Of a DNA stretch of 64,000 bases, positions 14,822-22,745 are shown in pieces. The position numbers were made by a program, and so were the translations under genes. The stretch is taken from positions 1-64,000 of the forward strand of contig NZ_FRAR01000013.1 in the NCBI RefSeq assembly GCF_900142375.1, read 5' to 3'. The stretch comes from Desulforamulus aeronauticus DSM 10349 (GTDB lineage Bacteria; Bacillota; Desulfotomaculia; Desulfotomaculales; Desulfotomaculaceae). Under the pieces are notes generated by a model. That model was not told where the DNA came from. It worked only from the letters and a program-made list of their open reading frames with translations, and ran no database searches. Each line of letters opens with the position of its first letter. Within the stretch, counting starts at the first letter, position 1.

Positions 14822-16318
14822 GTGGTTATATGGATGAAAAGAATAAGTCACATTATTACAGCGAATGAAGTCTTAAGATGGAGTCCTGGGGATATTATAA
14901 CTATCACTGCTGGAACTGGAGCCGGAAAAAGTTATTTTATCAAAAATATCTTATACGATTTATGTAAGCAAAATAATAAAAAGATATTAATGTTAATACA
15001 TAGAATTAACTGTGTTGATCAATTTCGAAAAGAAATAGAAAAAGACAAAAAGACAGACACAATAGATATTAAGACATACCAGAGTCTAGAGAATAGTGCA
15101 TTTTTCGATTTCTCAGAATATGAATATATCGTTAATGATGAATTCCATTATTTTCTAGGTGATGCTGCATTTAATATAAAGACAGACATAAGTCTAGATA
15201 TGATATTAGCACAAAATGATAAAAAGATAATATTTATGAGTGCTACTGGTGACTATATGAAACGATATATTAATTATATTAGAAAGATTAATACTATTGA
15301 TTATGAGTTACCAATAGAATTTAAATTTATAAAATCATTGACTTTCTTTAACAAGAATGAAACATTAGAAAAATTTATTGAAGAAGCAATAGAGAAAAAA
15401 GATAAAGGGATTTTCTTTATACAATCTGTTGAGAAGGCGTATAACTTATATAAAAAATATGAAAATGTATGTTTGTTTAATTGTAGCAAGAATAACAATA
15501 AGGGATTTTATAAGTATGTAGATCAGAAAAAAATAGCTGATATGCTCCAAAATGAAATGTTTGAGGAACAGATATTAATTACAACTACTTGCCTTGATGC
15601 TGGCGTAAATATTAATGACAAAAATGTTAAACATGTAGTTCTAGATGTGCAAGATATTGGAGTGCTTATTCAATGTTTAGGACGAAGAAGAATACAAAAT
15701 GATGATGATAAAATAAATGTATATATTAAAACTATAACTAATCAACAATTAGGTGGTATGGAGACTCAATTGAAAAATAAAATTAAGAAAGCGGACTATT
15801 TGCGAAAACATACTGTTAAAGAATATCTTCTTGAATATCCAAGAGCAAAATCTAATGATTATAGTAATATTGTTTATGATGATATTGTTAAAGAAGATGA
15901 TAAAGGGACTAAAAAGATAAATGAATTAATGTATTTTAAATGTAAATTTGATTTAAACGATATTGCTGAAATGAAAGTATATGGAGAGTATGGGTATTGT
16001 AAATATTTACAAAATTTATTTAAATATGAAAAGGATTATAGAACTATTGAAGAAGATTATAAATCAAATGATTTAGAAAATTATTTGGCAAGCATAAAGG
16101 GGCAAGTAATGTTACAACTTAAAGACAGGGAAGAATTAATTAAGAAAATAGATGTTAAAAGTAATGGTAAATTACTCAGGAAAATTTATAATTTAAATGG
16201 AGCTTTAGAAGAGATGGAAATACCATATAGAATAATTGAATTTCCAACGAGTAAAATCATTAATGGTAAAAAGAAAAATTATAAGAGTGCTTGGAGAGTT
16301 GAACAATTAGTTAGTTAA
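14822..16318 (+). CDS. SF2 DEAD/DEAH-type helicase
   Basis: The 498-residue product has the two RecA-like lobes of superfamily 2: Walker A AGTGAGKS (30-37), motif Ia LIHRINCVDQ, Walker B variant NDEFHYF (D106, E107), motif III SAT (140-142), motif V TTTCLDAGVNI, and motif VI QCLGRRR (284-290). DEFH instead of DEAD/DEAH is common in phage helicases. It would unwind nucleic acid in phage replication, recombination or transcription. Start GTG 14822 follows AAAGGGC; ATG 14834 is possible. No primase, DnaC-like loader or SSB gene is nearby, so this and the two-barrel polymerase are the only obvious nucleic-acid enzymes of the early region. Confidence 0.85.
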   Translation: MVIWMKRISHIITANEVLRWSPGDIITITAGTGAGKSYFIKNILYDLCKQNNKKILMLIHRINCVDQFRKEIEKDKKTDTIDIKTYQSLENSAFFDFSEYEYIVNDEFHYFLGDAAFNIKTDISLDMILAQNDKKIIFMSATGDYMKRYINYIRKINTIDYELPIEFKFIKSLTFFNKNETLEKFIEEAIEKKDKGIFFIQSVEKAYNLYKKYENVCLFNCSKNNNKGFYKYVDQKKIADMLQNEMFEEQILITTTCLDAGVNINDKNVKHVVLDVQDIGVLIQCLGRRRIQNDDDKINVYIKTITNQQLGGMETQLKNKIKKADYLRKHTVKEYLLEYPRAKSNDYSNIVYDDIVKEDDKGTKKINELMYFKCKFDLNDIAEMKVYGEYGYCKYLQNLFKYEKDYRTIEEDYKSNDLENYLASIKGQVMLQLKDREELIKKIDVKSNGKLLRKIYNLNGALEEMEIPYRIIEFPTSKIINGKKKNYKSAWRVEQLVS

Positions 16319-16325
16319 TTAGTTC

Positions 16326-16383
16326 TACCACCCTTTTTGGGTGATAAGCTCTATATAGAGGTTTACACCCAAAAAGGGTGGTA
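16326..16383. repeat. 18-bp perfect inverted repeat (cruciform/terminator) after helicase
   Basis: TACCACCCTTTTTGGGTG (16326-16343) is exactly complementary to CACCCAAAAAGGGTGGTA (16366-16383). Each arm is itself a CACCC/GGGTG hairpin, and the 22-nt loop holds CTCTATATAGAG. This is more elaborate than a normal terminator. It lies 8 bases past the helicase stop. Confidence 0.8.
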
Positions 16384-16569
16384 ATAAAAATAAAACATTA
16401 TAATTTCAGGATTTATTTTTTACTTTTACTTTTTGTTTGGGTGTGGGCGAAGCCCATAAACCATAGACAAAAATAAAATAAAAGATAAACGTGATAAATT
16501 ATAATCCAATAGATTCTCTTCTCATAATTAATAATAAATAATAAAAATTTTCAACATGGACGGATTAAT
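16384..16569. other. AT-rich gene-free stretch
   Basis: No supported frame is seen. A TGGGC-GAA-GCCCA mini-hairpin occurs at about 16444-16456. It separates the helicase repeat from the structured RNA candidate at 16570. Confidence 0.4.
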
Positions 16570-16780
16570 AATTTTTCGCTTTTAGAGCGAAAAATTTTAA
16601 TACGGACATTCCCCGCTGGAAGGCGACCGCCGGTAGGCAGACTATAATGATGCAGACAATTATAGAAAGAACGATGCCTTGGAGCCAGTGTTGTCACCAA
16701 GTGACAGAGAAATATTTCCGAGTCCTTTAGATGGACGTACTTTTTAGATTAGGTGGTAAAGAATCACCTAGTTTTTTATT
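16570..16780 (+). ncRNA. Candidate structured non-coding RNA
   Basis: There is no coding frame, but stems are dense: AATTTTTCGCT/AGCGAAAAATT (16570-16596), CTATAAT/ATTATAG (16642-16665), TGTCAC-CAA-GTGACA (16692-16706), GTCC/GGAC (16722-16736) and TAGGTG/CACCTA (16750-16770), which is followed by GTTTTTTATTTT as a terminator. The centre (about 16604-16640, CCCCGCTGGAAGGCGACCGC) is conspicuously GC-rich in an AT-rich element, as expected for a folded RNA. I do not recognise a known class. Confidence 0.5.
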
Positions 16781-16792
16781 TTATAGGTGCTA

Positions 16793-16821
16793 CGGTCACT
16801 CAGAGTGACCGATTATATTTT
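16793..16821 (+). terminator. Hairpin CGGTCACT/AGTGACCG
   Basis: An 8-bp perfect stem with a CAG loop at 16793-16811 is followed by ATTATATTTT. It lies immediately upstream of the 16835 gene and could be a terminator or leader element. Confidence 0.55.
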
Positions 16822-16834
16822 AGGAGTGAAGGTT

Positions 16835-16972
16835 TTGAATAAGTTCGACAGAATGCTAGAAAAGTTTTTGAAAGAGTCAAATAAAAAACATAAGGATATT
16901 TTGAATAGATTAGACCGTAAAAATAAAGCCAAGAAGAAACCACTAAAAAAAGAAAGTAACGGAGGTAAATAA
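16835..16972 (+). CDS. Small basic protein
   Basis: The 45-residue product starts at TTG 16835 after AGGAGTGAAGG; a longer frame from 16787 would run through the hairpin. It begins MNKFDRMLEKFLKESNKKHK and ends in a Lys-rich tail. It is two bases from the next gene and probably co-translated. It is too short and basic for a family call. Confidence 0.5.
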   Translation: MNKFDRMLEKFLKESNKKHKDILNRLDRKNKAKKKPLKKESNGGK

Positions 16973-16973
16973 G

Positions 16974-17282
16974 GTGAAAGAACAAGATTTACTAAAATTA
17001 GAACAATTAAAAGTTGAGTTAGAGAATGCAGAAACCAATGTTATTGAGGAAAATAATGTTGTTGAGTTATTGGAAAAGGAAGTTATTCTGCCTAAAGAAG
17101 ATAAGCCTAAGAAAACCAGCAGAAGTAAAAAGGCTCAATTGACTAAAGAAGAAATACAGGAAATGCTGGATGATCATTTTGCCAGGGTAAAGGAGTTACT
17201 TAAGGACACTGAAAATGAAATATGTTTTCGTGTTTATAAGGGAGTTAACGTGGCGTTGAGTAGGCATTTGGGAGGTAAATGA
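16974..17282 (+). CDS. Hypothetical charged coiled-coil protein
   Basis: The 102-residue product starts at GTG 16974, with ACGGAGG upstream. A Glu-rich coiled coil (LLKLEQLKVELENAET), a Lys-rich linker (KPKKTSRSKKAQ) and a helical end (EEIQEMLDDHFARVKELLKD) can be seen. It overlaps an early ATG of the tail-tip gene and shares its operon, so it may be a chaperone or structural accessory. No family is recognised. Confidence 0.5.
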   Translation: MKEQDLLKLEQLKVELENAETNVIEENNVVELLEKEVILPKEDKPKKTSRSKKAQLTKEEIQEMLDDHFARVKELLKDTENEICFRVYKGVNVALSRHLGGK

Positions 17283-17284
17283 TT

Positions 17285-18631
17285 ATGAGTTTATGTGTTG
17301 CCATGATATCAAAGGATTGTGCCTTTGTTGGAGTGGATTCAGCGGTAAGTAGCGTAATACATGATAAAATATATAGGGTTCATGAAAAAGGAAAGAAGAT
17401 ATGGACTTTTAATAATCAAATTATCTTTTGTTCTGGCAAAATGACCCTAAGTAATTTAATTATGGATACATATGAGAAACAGGAAATTAGAACTATTGAT
17501 AATCTAATTAAGATTGCTAAAGAGATCGAATATAAACATAAAGATGAAATAAGTATATCTAGTTTGGGTGAATGTACCATATCTGAAATACTTTTTGTTG
17601 AAGTTAAGAACAATAAAGTTCTTTCGTATATTATTTACCCTTCTAAAAACTATGAAATAAATCTAATTAATCCCGGTGAAGGAACTACCATTTGGACAGG
17701 TGGATTTAAAAGTTCTGAAGCAAACAAATTAATAAATAAGTATATGTATGAAGGGTTAAAAAGGGATAGAAACTTCAATTTAGCCTACGCTTACCAACAA
17801 ACATATGATAATGTTGCAGATGAGGGTGTTGGCGGGATCTTAAAAATATATTCTATTTCTGAAAGTGGAACCGATAAATTCTATGATGGAAAAATTGAAG
17901 AAAAGAATATTAAAAGGCTAATCAAATTGAATGATAGTTATTACACTACCTCAGATACAAAGGTGTTAGTACAAAATGCTAATAATAAAAATTACAATTA
18001 TATTTACTTAGGTAATAGTAATTTTGAATTAGCTCCTTTTAGAGTTAACCTTCAAGGCGATTTAACAGTTCAAAATGCAGATGTTCATGGAAGAATAGAT
18101 TGTGAAGAATTAAAAATAGACGGAACAGATGTCAAAGATGAATTAAATCAATTAGCTAGTAGCATAGAAGGTACAACACTCAAAACTGGTGTTGGTGGAA
18201 TAACAAAAATTGAAGGCAATATTGTAATGGCTCCTGGTAGTTCTATTAACTGGGAGAACCTACCTAGTGATGTGGCTTCTACTGGGCAAATACCAACCAA
18301 ACCTGGAGATATAGGGGCATTACCAGCTAGTGCGTTGCCTAGTTATATTACTTCTACAAAAATAACTTCTACCACTATCGAGTCACCTAATATTGTAGGT
18401 GGTAAAATTTCATCTAATACAACTATTAATGTTGGTACTGATGCCACAATAGGGAATAATTTATACTTAAATCCCTCTAACTGGAGCGGTATACATTGGG
18501 GTTCTACTGGAGTTAATATATATTCTGATAGTGGTGCAAAATCATTAATACTAAATGCCCCTGGAGGTGTTTATGCAGGTGGTCAAAGGATAGATCAACC
18601 CCTTACTGGAGTCGTTGCTATATTTGGTTAA
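17285..18631 (+). CDS. Ntn-hydrolase-like domain fused to phage tail-tip/spike C-terminus
   Basis: ATG 17285 has GGAGG nine bases upstream (ATG 17279 is too close). The 448-residue product begins MSLCVAMISKD, then VGVDSAVSS and GKKIWTFNNQIIFCSG, and has VGGILKIYSISESG near residue 190. This is the strand order of proteasome-fold (Ntn) proteins, with Ser2 as possible nucleophile. From about residue 240, FELAPFRVNLQGDLTVQNAD then VHGRID is the signature linking phage tail-fibre or baseplate domains. The rest is repetitive beta sequence (ITSTKITSTTIESPNIVGGK). It is probably a virion surface protein. It lies upstream of TerS, not in the usual place after the tape measure. Confidence 0.6.
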   Translation: MSLCVAMISKDCAFVGVDSAVSSVIHDKIYRVHEKGKKIWTFNNQIIFCSGKMTLSNLIMDTYEKQEIRTIDNLIKIAKEIEYKHKDEISISSLGECTISEILFVEVKNNKVLSYIIYPSKNYEINLINPGEGTTIWTGGFKSSEANKLINKYMYEGLKRDRNFNLAYAYQQTYDNVADEGVGGILKIYSISESGTDKFYDGKIEEKNIKRLIKLNDSYYTTSDTKVLVQNANNKNYNYIYLGNSNFELAPFRVNLQGDLTVQNADVHGRIDCEELKIDGTDVKDELNQLASSIEGTTLKTGVGGITKIEGNIVMAPGSSINWENLPSDVASTGQIPTKPGDIGALPASALPSYITSTKITSTTIESPNIVGGKISSNTTINVGTDATIGNNLYLNPSNWSGIHWGSTGVNIYSDSGAKSLILNAPGGVYAGGQRIDQPLTGVVAIFG

Positions 18632-18766
18632 ATTAAAAATATAATGTCTTTAAGTTATATCCCTTAAAAATAGTAGTATTATGTCGACAATAATTTCCAA
18701 AAGATTAAAGGACTAATAGAGTGTTTATTAGAATAATCTACTAAAAACTATAAGGGGATAATTTTT

Positions 18767-19576
18767 ATGAAAAAACAATTAGTAACAGTAATGTTATCTG
18801 CGTTATTGCTTTCAACGTGTCCTTATAATTCATTTGGTGAAATTTCGAATATTAAGTTAATAGTGAATGGTAAGCAAATAGTTAGCCAAGAGCAGCCACG
18901 AGTAATAACTGGGAGGACAGTGGTTCCATTAAGAGCCATTGCAGAAGCATTAGGCACTGAAGTTGAGTGGGATGATGTTAACCAATCCATAAAGATAACT
19001 AAAGATAATAAAGAGATTAAATTGTTTTTAAATAAGTCTTCCGCTATTATTGATGGTCAAAATATAGTTATAGATTCCCCACCTATAATAATAAATGGAG
19101 TAACATTTTTACCCCTTCGGTTTTTAAGTGAGGCTTTAGGGGCTGAAGTTAAATGGAATGCAGAAAACAATACCGTTATAATTGAAGGTCAAAGTGATGA
19201 TGATACAAATGTACCTGACTCGGTTAAGAATTGGAATTCTGGGACTACTACTATTAGTTCCGATTCTAAAAATAAGGCTAATGCTACTGATAATAAAACA
19301 AAACGACATGAAACATGGAATAGCAAAGAAGTTAATGGTGATGTAAAAATAGAAGCCGATAAAGTAATTGATATAAAAGGTAATGTAAAAATAAATGGTG
19401 ATTTATATGTTTACGGAACAATTAAGAATCATGGAAATTTAAAGGTGACGGGTGCTATTCATTTATCTTCATTGGGTTGGGATGATAATGAAGAAAATGG
19501 AAGTATATGTATGTTATCTAATCAATCAATTCAAGTTGGAAAAGATGTAGGAAATATTGTATTTGATATTAATTAA
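18767..19576 (+). CDS. Secreted copper-amine-oxidase-N-like (stalk) domain protein
   Basis: The 269-residue product has a signal peptide (MKKQLVTVMLSALLLSTCPY). Two repeats of the Cu_amine_oxidN1 type follow: VVPLRAIAEALGTEVEWDD and FLPLRFLSEALGAEVKWNA. After a polar linker, the C-terminal ~90 residues (NGDVKIEADKVIDIKGNVKI) form a repetitive beta pattern like bactofilin/polymer-forming proteins. The N-terminal domains have no oxidase activity; they are surface modules common in clostridia and Desulfotomaculum. It is probably a moron gene exporting a cell-surface protein. ATG 18767 follows AAGGGG. Confidence 0.75.
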   Translation: MKKQLVTVMLSALLLSTCPYNSFGEISNIKLIVNGKQIVSQEQPRVITGRTVVPLRAIAEALGTEVEWDDVNQSIKITKDNKEIKLFLNKSSAIIDGQNIVIDSPPIIINGVTFLPLRFLSEALGAEVKWNAENNTVIIEGQSDDDTNVPDSVKNWNSGTTTISSDSKNKANATDNKTKRHETWNSKEVNGDVKIEADKVIDIKGNVKINGDLYVYGTIKNHGNLKVTGAIHLSSLGWDDNEENGSICMLSNQSIQVGKDVGNIVFDIN

Positions 19577-19601
19577 AAATCTGTTTAGACTATATAAATT
19601 T

Positions 19602-19632
19602 AAGGCAGGGTTACTACCCTGTCTTTGTTTTT
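19602..19632 (+). terminator. Terminator after the stalk-domain gene
   Basis: AAGGCAGGGT / ACCCTGTCTT (one G-T pair) is followed by TGTTTTT. A further bulged hairpin TTGTAAG/CTTACAA lies at about 19662-19692. Confidence 0.75.
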
Positions 19633-19801
19633 GAGGGGAAAATTTATAATCAAAGCTATCAATTGTAAGGTACTGTCCGAGGTACTTACAAATGTTAATG
19701 TGCTATTAGTTCGCATGGTAAATATACCTGTTCAATAATAAATGTCATGTTATGTCTGACGAAATCGCATCGAATTTAATATTAAAATCGGAGGGTTTAT
19801 T

Positions 19802-20092
19802 ATGGAAAATTTATATCACATCAGAAGTCAGTGTTTGGCAGCATATCTTATGAATCGGGGGTTAGAGGTTAAAGAAGTTAGCGAAGAAAATGATAGGGTT
19901 TTGCTTTGGTTTGATAAGAGCGAAAGAATGTTCGAATTGATTAATGAGTATAAAGAGAATTATTTTTTGAAGGATTATTTAATGAGGCTCAAGGAAGTTA
20001 AAACAATGGTTTGGAAGAAAAAGAATGAGGGGTTTGATATATTCCATGTATTAGCAGCAGACTTAAGGCAACATGGGGTGATGCTAGATTAA
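19802..20092 (+). CDS. Hypothetical protein (DUF5659-like)
   Basis: The 96-residue product carries CLAAYLMNRGLEVKEVSEEN then LLWFDKSERMFELINEY, the A-x-L-x-x-R-G...F...Y pattern of short proteins found near terminase genes in Firmicute phages (DUF5659-like from memory). Function is unknown. ATG 19802 has CGGAGGG upstream. It opens the run toward TerS. Confidence 0.5.
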   Translation: MENLYHIRSQCLAAYLMNRGLEVKEVSEENDRVLLWFDKSERMFELINEYKENYFLKDYLMRLKEVKTMVWKKKNEGFDIFHVLAADLRQHGVMLD

Positions 20093-20170
20093 AATAATAT
20101 TGGAATAATTTAGGATTATTTGCAGGGATATCATTAATTATATAGAAAATAGTTAAAAGGAGGGGATATA

Positions 20171-20551
20171 ATGAGTTGGAAAGTCGAATATGCTAGGAAA
20201 TTTAGAAGTGAACAAATAGAGAATGAGAAAGTTTCAAAAGAAATTTCTGATTTTGTTCATGGTTTAAATGAGATTTTTAAAGAAAATGGTATTGATGAAA
20301 AGGTACAGTTTATTAGTAATAAGATGATTTTTCCTGATTGTGCTGTATCTATTAGAGTAAATAGTGAAAATAATGAAGTGGAATTTACCAAACTAGATAA
20401 GAAAAATCAAAGCTCTGTAATAGATAGTTTGAGAGTACGCTATAGAGAAGGTTATTATAATATAACTAATACTAAAAAGAATCTTTGTGATAATAAGTAT
20501 CTTGAATTTAATAAGGAATTAGTGGATTGTGTTTTTAGGCAATTACTATAA
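20171..20551 (+). CDS. Hypothetical protein
   Basis: The 126-residue product starts at ATG 20171 after AAAAGGAGGGG. It is charged and mixed alpha/beta (VQFISNKMIFPDCAVSIRVN). No family is recognised. A terminator follows, so it closes the 19802-20551 unit. Confidence 0.55.
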   Translation: MSWKVEYARKFRSEQIENEKVSKEISDFVHGLNEIFKENGIDEKVQFISNKMIFPDCAVSIRVNSENNEVEFTKLDKKNQSSVIDSLRVRYREGYYNITNTKKNLCDNKYLEFNKELVDCVFRQLL

Positions 20552-20564
20552 ATGAAATTTAAGA

Positions 20565-20599
20565 AAGTCAACTAATTAAAGTTGGCTTTTTTATTTTTC
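20565..20599 (+). terminator. Rho-independent terminator
   Basis: AAGTCAAC / GTTGGCTT (one G-T pair) is followed by TTTTATTTTT. Confidence 0.8.
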
Positions 20600-20638
20600 T
20601 ATATAATTTTGTAGATTGTTGATAAGGTGGTGATGATA

Positions 20639-21049
20639 GTGTTAGATGATAAAAAAGTAAGATGTATAGAAATGTTAGTTCAAGGTGAGTTAACAAAAAC
20701 TGAAATAGCCAAGAGGTTACAGATAGATCGGACAACAATTTATAATTGGTTAGATAATAAAGAATTTATGGCTGAGTTGGACAAACGTCTACAGGAGATA
20801 AAAACCCTGGGCGAAAAAGAGTTTAATGCTAAACTGCTAAAGGCCATTGATGAATATTGGTATTTAATTCAAACTACTAAGGATTCCCGAACCAAAGAGA
20901 AAGCTTTATCATATTGGATTGACAGGTCACTAGGCAAAACTGTCTCACAGTTTAATATTAATGCTACTGCCAAACAGGAAAATGCTGATATTAAGCCGGA
21001 AGACCTAGAGAAAGAGTTTGAAGAGTGGGAAGATGAGATAGAGGAATAA
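20639..21049 (+). CDS. terS: Phage terminase small subunit-like protein
   Basis: The 136-residue product has an N-terminal HTH (EMLVQGELTKTEIAKRLQID then RTTIYNWLDN), a helical middle (YWYLIQTTKDSRTKEKALSY) and a very acidic tail (EKEFEEWEDEIEE). This matches phBC6A51-type small terminase or HTH proteins, which recognise packaging sites. Start GTG 20639 is 8 bases after AAGGTGG; GTG 20627 lies inside that ribosome site. TerL is 1.7 kb downstream, with a recombinase and an Ntn-like gene between. Confidence 0.75.
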   Translation: MLDDKKVRCIEMLVQGELTKTEIAKRLQIDRTTIYNWLDNKEFMAELDKRLQEIKTLGEKEFNAKLLKAIDEYWYLIQTTKDSRTKEKALSYWIDRSLGKTVSQFNINATAKQENADIKPEDLEKEFEEWEDEIEE

Positions 21050-21052
21050 AAA

Positions 21053-21200
21053 TGAGTGTATGAATTGTTCAAAATATTACACTCGTTTTAGAAATTCATA
21101 GCTAAATTCACATAATAATACTTTAAGTGTATTAAAATGAGTTTACAAATACCCACCAGTGTAATATAATGAGTGTAGTAAAATGATATTTAATCCACAC
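21053..21200. repeat. Direct and inverted TGAGTGTA repeats
   Basis: ATGAGTGTA at about 21053 and 21169, with ACACTCGTTTT and CCACACTC as inverted partners, form stem-prone sequence between TerS and the recombinase. They may be a terminator or packaging-type site. Confidence 0.35.
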
Positions 21201-21223
21201 TCTTATATTTAGGGGGTATTAAA

Positions 21224-21769
21224 ATGTTAGTGCAGCCTATAAGAGACAGAGCAATAGTAAAGCGATATAAGGATGAAGCATTAAAATCTGGCCTAAGAAA
21301 CTATATTCTTATTACATTTCAATTGAATATGGGATTCAGAATAGGTGATGTTGTTGGATTAAAGGTCAAAGACGTTAAAGGTAGTCATATGATCTTACAG
21401 GAACAAAAAACAGGTAAAAGTAAAACGCAGTTTATACCAAATGAATTAAGAGTTGAGTTAGATAGATATACCCAGGGTATGAGTGATGAAGATTATTTAT
21501 TCCCCTCTCGCCAGAAAAACGGTAAGTACCCCCATATTACAACTACCCAAGCATATAGGATAGTTAAAGGCATTGCTGATAAATTAGGGTTAGAACATTT
21601 TGGTAATCATTCATTAAGAAAAACTTTTGGAAGGTTTTATTATGAAGAAACAAAAGACTTAGTAAAACTTCAAAAGATATTTAATCACTCCTCACAGTCA
21701 GTAACGATGGAATATATCGGACTAACGCAGGATGAGATAGACGAAACATTAAAGAAGTTTTACCTGTAG
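21224..21769 (+). CDS. Minimal tyrosine recombinase (catalytic domain only)
   Basis: The 181-residue product aligns with the catalytic half of XerC/D-type recombinases: R39 (GFRIGD), a KTGK beta-hairpin lysine, H129-S-L-R132, H155 and nucleophile Y164 (MEYIGL). All key residues are present, but the N-terminal core-binding domain is missing. Such short recombinases recur between TerS and TerL in Firmicute phages, where they are thought to resolve genome multimers. It is separate from the integrase at 34331. ATG 21224 follows AGGGGG. Confidence 0.85.
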   Translation: MLVQPIRDRAIVKRYKDEALKSGLRNYILITFQLNMGFRIGDVVGLKVKDVKGSHMILQEQKTGKSKTQFIPNELRVELDRYTQGMSDEDYLFPSRQKNGKYPHITTTQAYRIVKGIADKLGLEHFGNHSLRKTFGRFYYEETKDLVKLQKIFNHSSQSVTMEYIGLTQDEIDETLKKFYL

Positions 21770-21824
21770 AACTAATGAAAGAAGATTATAAAACAAGATA
21801 ACAAACTAGAGTGGTGAGTATTCA

Positions 21825-21920
21825 TCACTTATTTATTTGCTCGAATAGATAGCGAACAAATAGGGGTATGCTTCTATTTTTGGAGCCGGGACTAGGCCGG
21901 AAGTAACCTTCACGATTTTT
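21825..21920 (+). ncRNA. Structured leader RNA candidate
   Basis: ATTTGCTCG / CGAACAAAT forms a 9-bp pairing with one bulge, followed by GGTATGCTTC partly pairing with GAAGTAACC around CCGG-GACTAGG-CCGG. The block is GC-richer than its neighbours and lies upstream of the second Ntn-like gene. The class is not recognised. Confidence 0.4.
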
Positions 21921-21990
21921 TATAACAAAAATAAGGTATTAAAAGGATAAATACTCTTATTATTGAATTGAAATATAAGAGGTGAAAGAA

Positions 21991-22707
21991 ATGACTGTTG
22001 TAATATCATATGTTTCTGATAGTTTTTCAATAATTGCTACTGATACTAGAGTTATTGAAACAGCTTTTGGCAAAGTCGAGCAAACAGATGATAACCAAAA
22101 ACTCTATGATTTAAAGAATATGGGATGGTGTGCAGGTGCAGGACAAGGAGACTTCATAGAAGATTTTAAGCGAAGTTTAGATAATATTGATATTCCTGTT
22201 TCTAGTGAGATTAGAAATTTATTTAATAGAACCATTGAGAATGCCTATACAAAGAGTCCATTATTTATAGAAGAAATAGATAATAGTGTTATTGCATTCT
22301 CTTGTTTTTCAATAGATGAAAATAATTTAAAAGTGGGTTTTCTTTGTAAAAAGTTTTTAGACCATGCCAGTGCTAAAGATATTGATGTACTGTTTTTTAA
22401 AAACAATACTATAAGCATAATCTATCCATCTGATTATTTAGATAGACCCGATATGATGGAAAGCCTGGAAGAAAGATACACTCTTTCCTTCAAAACTAAT
22501 CAAGATAAAAGCAAAATATTAAATATTATTACCAAAATTTTTGAGGAAATATGCTTTAATTCTAGTTACGTAAGTAGAGCTTGTGATATAGGATTTCAGT
22601 GTTATCAACCAGAAGGTATCTATAAAACTCGTTTAAAAGATGATATTTCTAGAATAAGAAAAATTGCTATAGACGAATACTTAAAATATTTAAGACAAAC
22701 CAAATAA
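21991..22707 (+). CDS. Ntn-hydrolase (proteasome-like) fold protein
   Basis: From ATG 21991 (AAGAGGTG upstream) the 238-residue product starts MTVVISYVSDSFSIIATDTR, then DNQKLYDLKNMGWCAGAGQG, the opening strands of the proteasome/HslV fold. Thr2 is in the nucleophile position and Asp and Lys are at the expected spacing. The paralogous domain at 17285 shows the same layout. The role is unknown: a virion-assembly protease, peptidase or amidase are options. It lies immediately before TerL, inside the packaging module. The fold call rests on motif order and not on an alignment. Confidence 0.5.
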   Translation: MTVVISYVSDSFSIIATDTRVIETAFGKVEQTDDNQKLYDLKNMGWCAGAGQGDFIEDFKRSLDNIDIPVSSEIRNLFNRTIENAYTKSPLFIEEIDNSVIAFSCFSIDENNLKVGFLCKKFLDHASAKDIDVLFFKNNTISIIYPSDYLDRPDMMESLEERYTLSFKTNQDKSKILNIITKIFEEICFNSSYVSRACDIGFQCYQPEGIYKTRLKDDISRIRKIAIDEYLKYLRQTK

Positions 22708-22719
22708 ATTTGGTCATAG

Positions 22720-22745
22720 AGAACCTTACAATAGGTTCTTTTTTT
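22720..22745 (+). terminator. Terminator before TerL
   Basis: AGAACCT / AGGTTCT is followed by seven Ts. Its T-run abuts ATG 22746, so the terminase is either read through or has its own promoter. Confidence 0.75.

Noticed and set aside
21224-21769. Considered as the element's integrase
   Set aside because: It lacks the core-binding domain and lies in the packaging module; the full-length integrase beside attR (34331) with excisionase is the better candidate.
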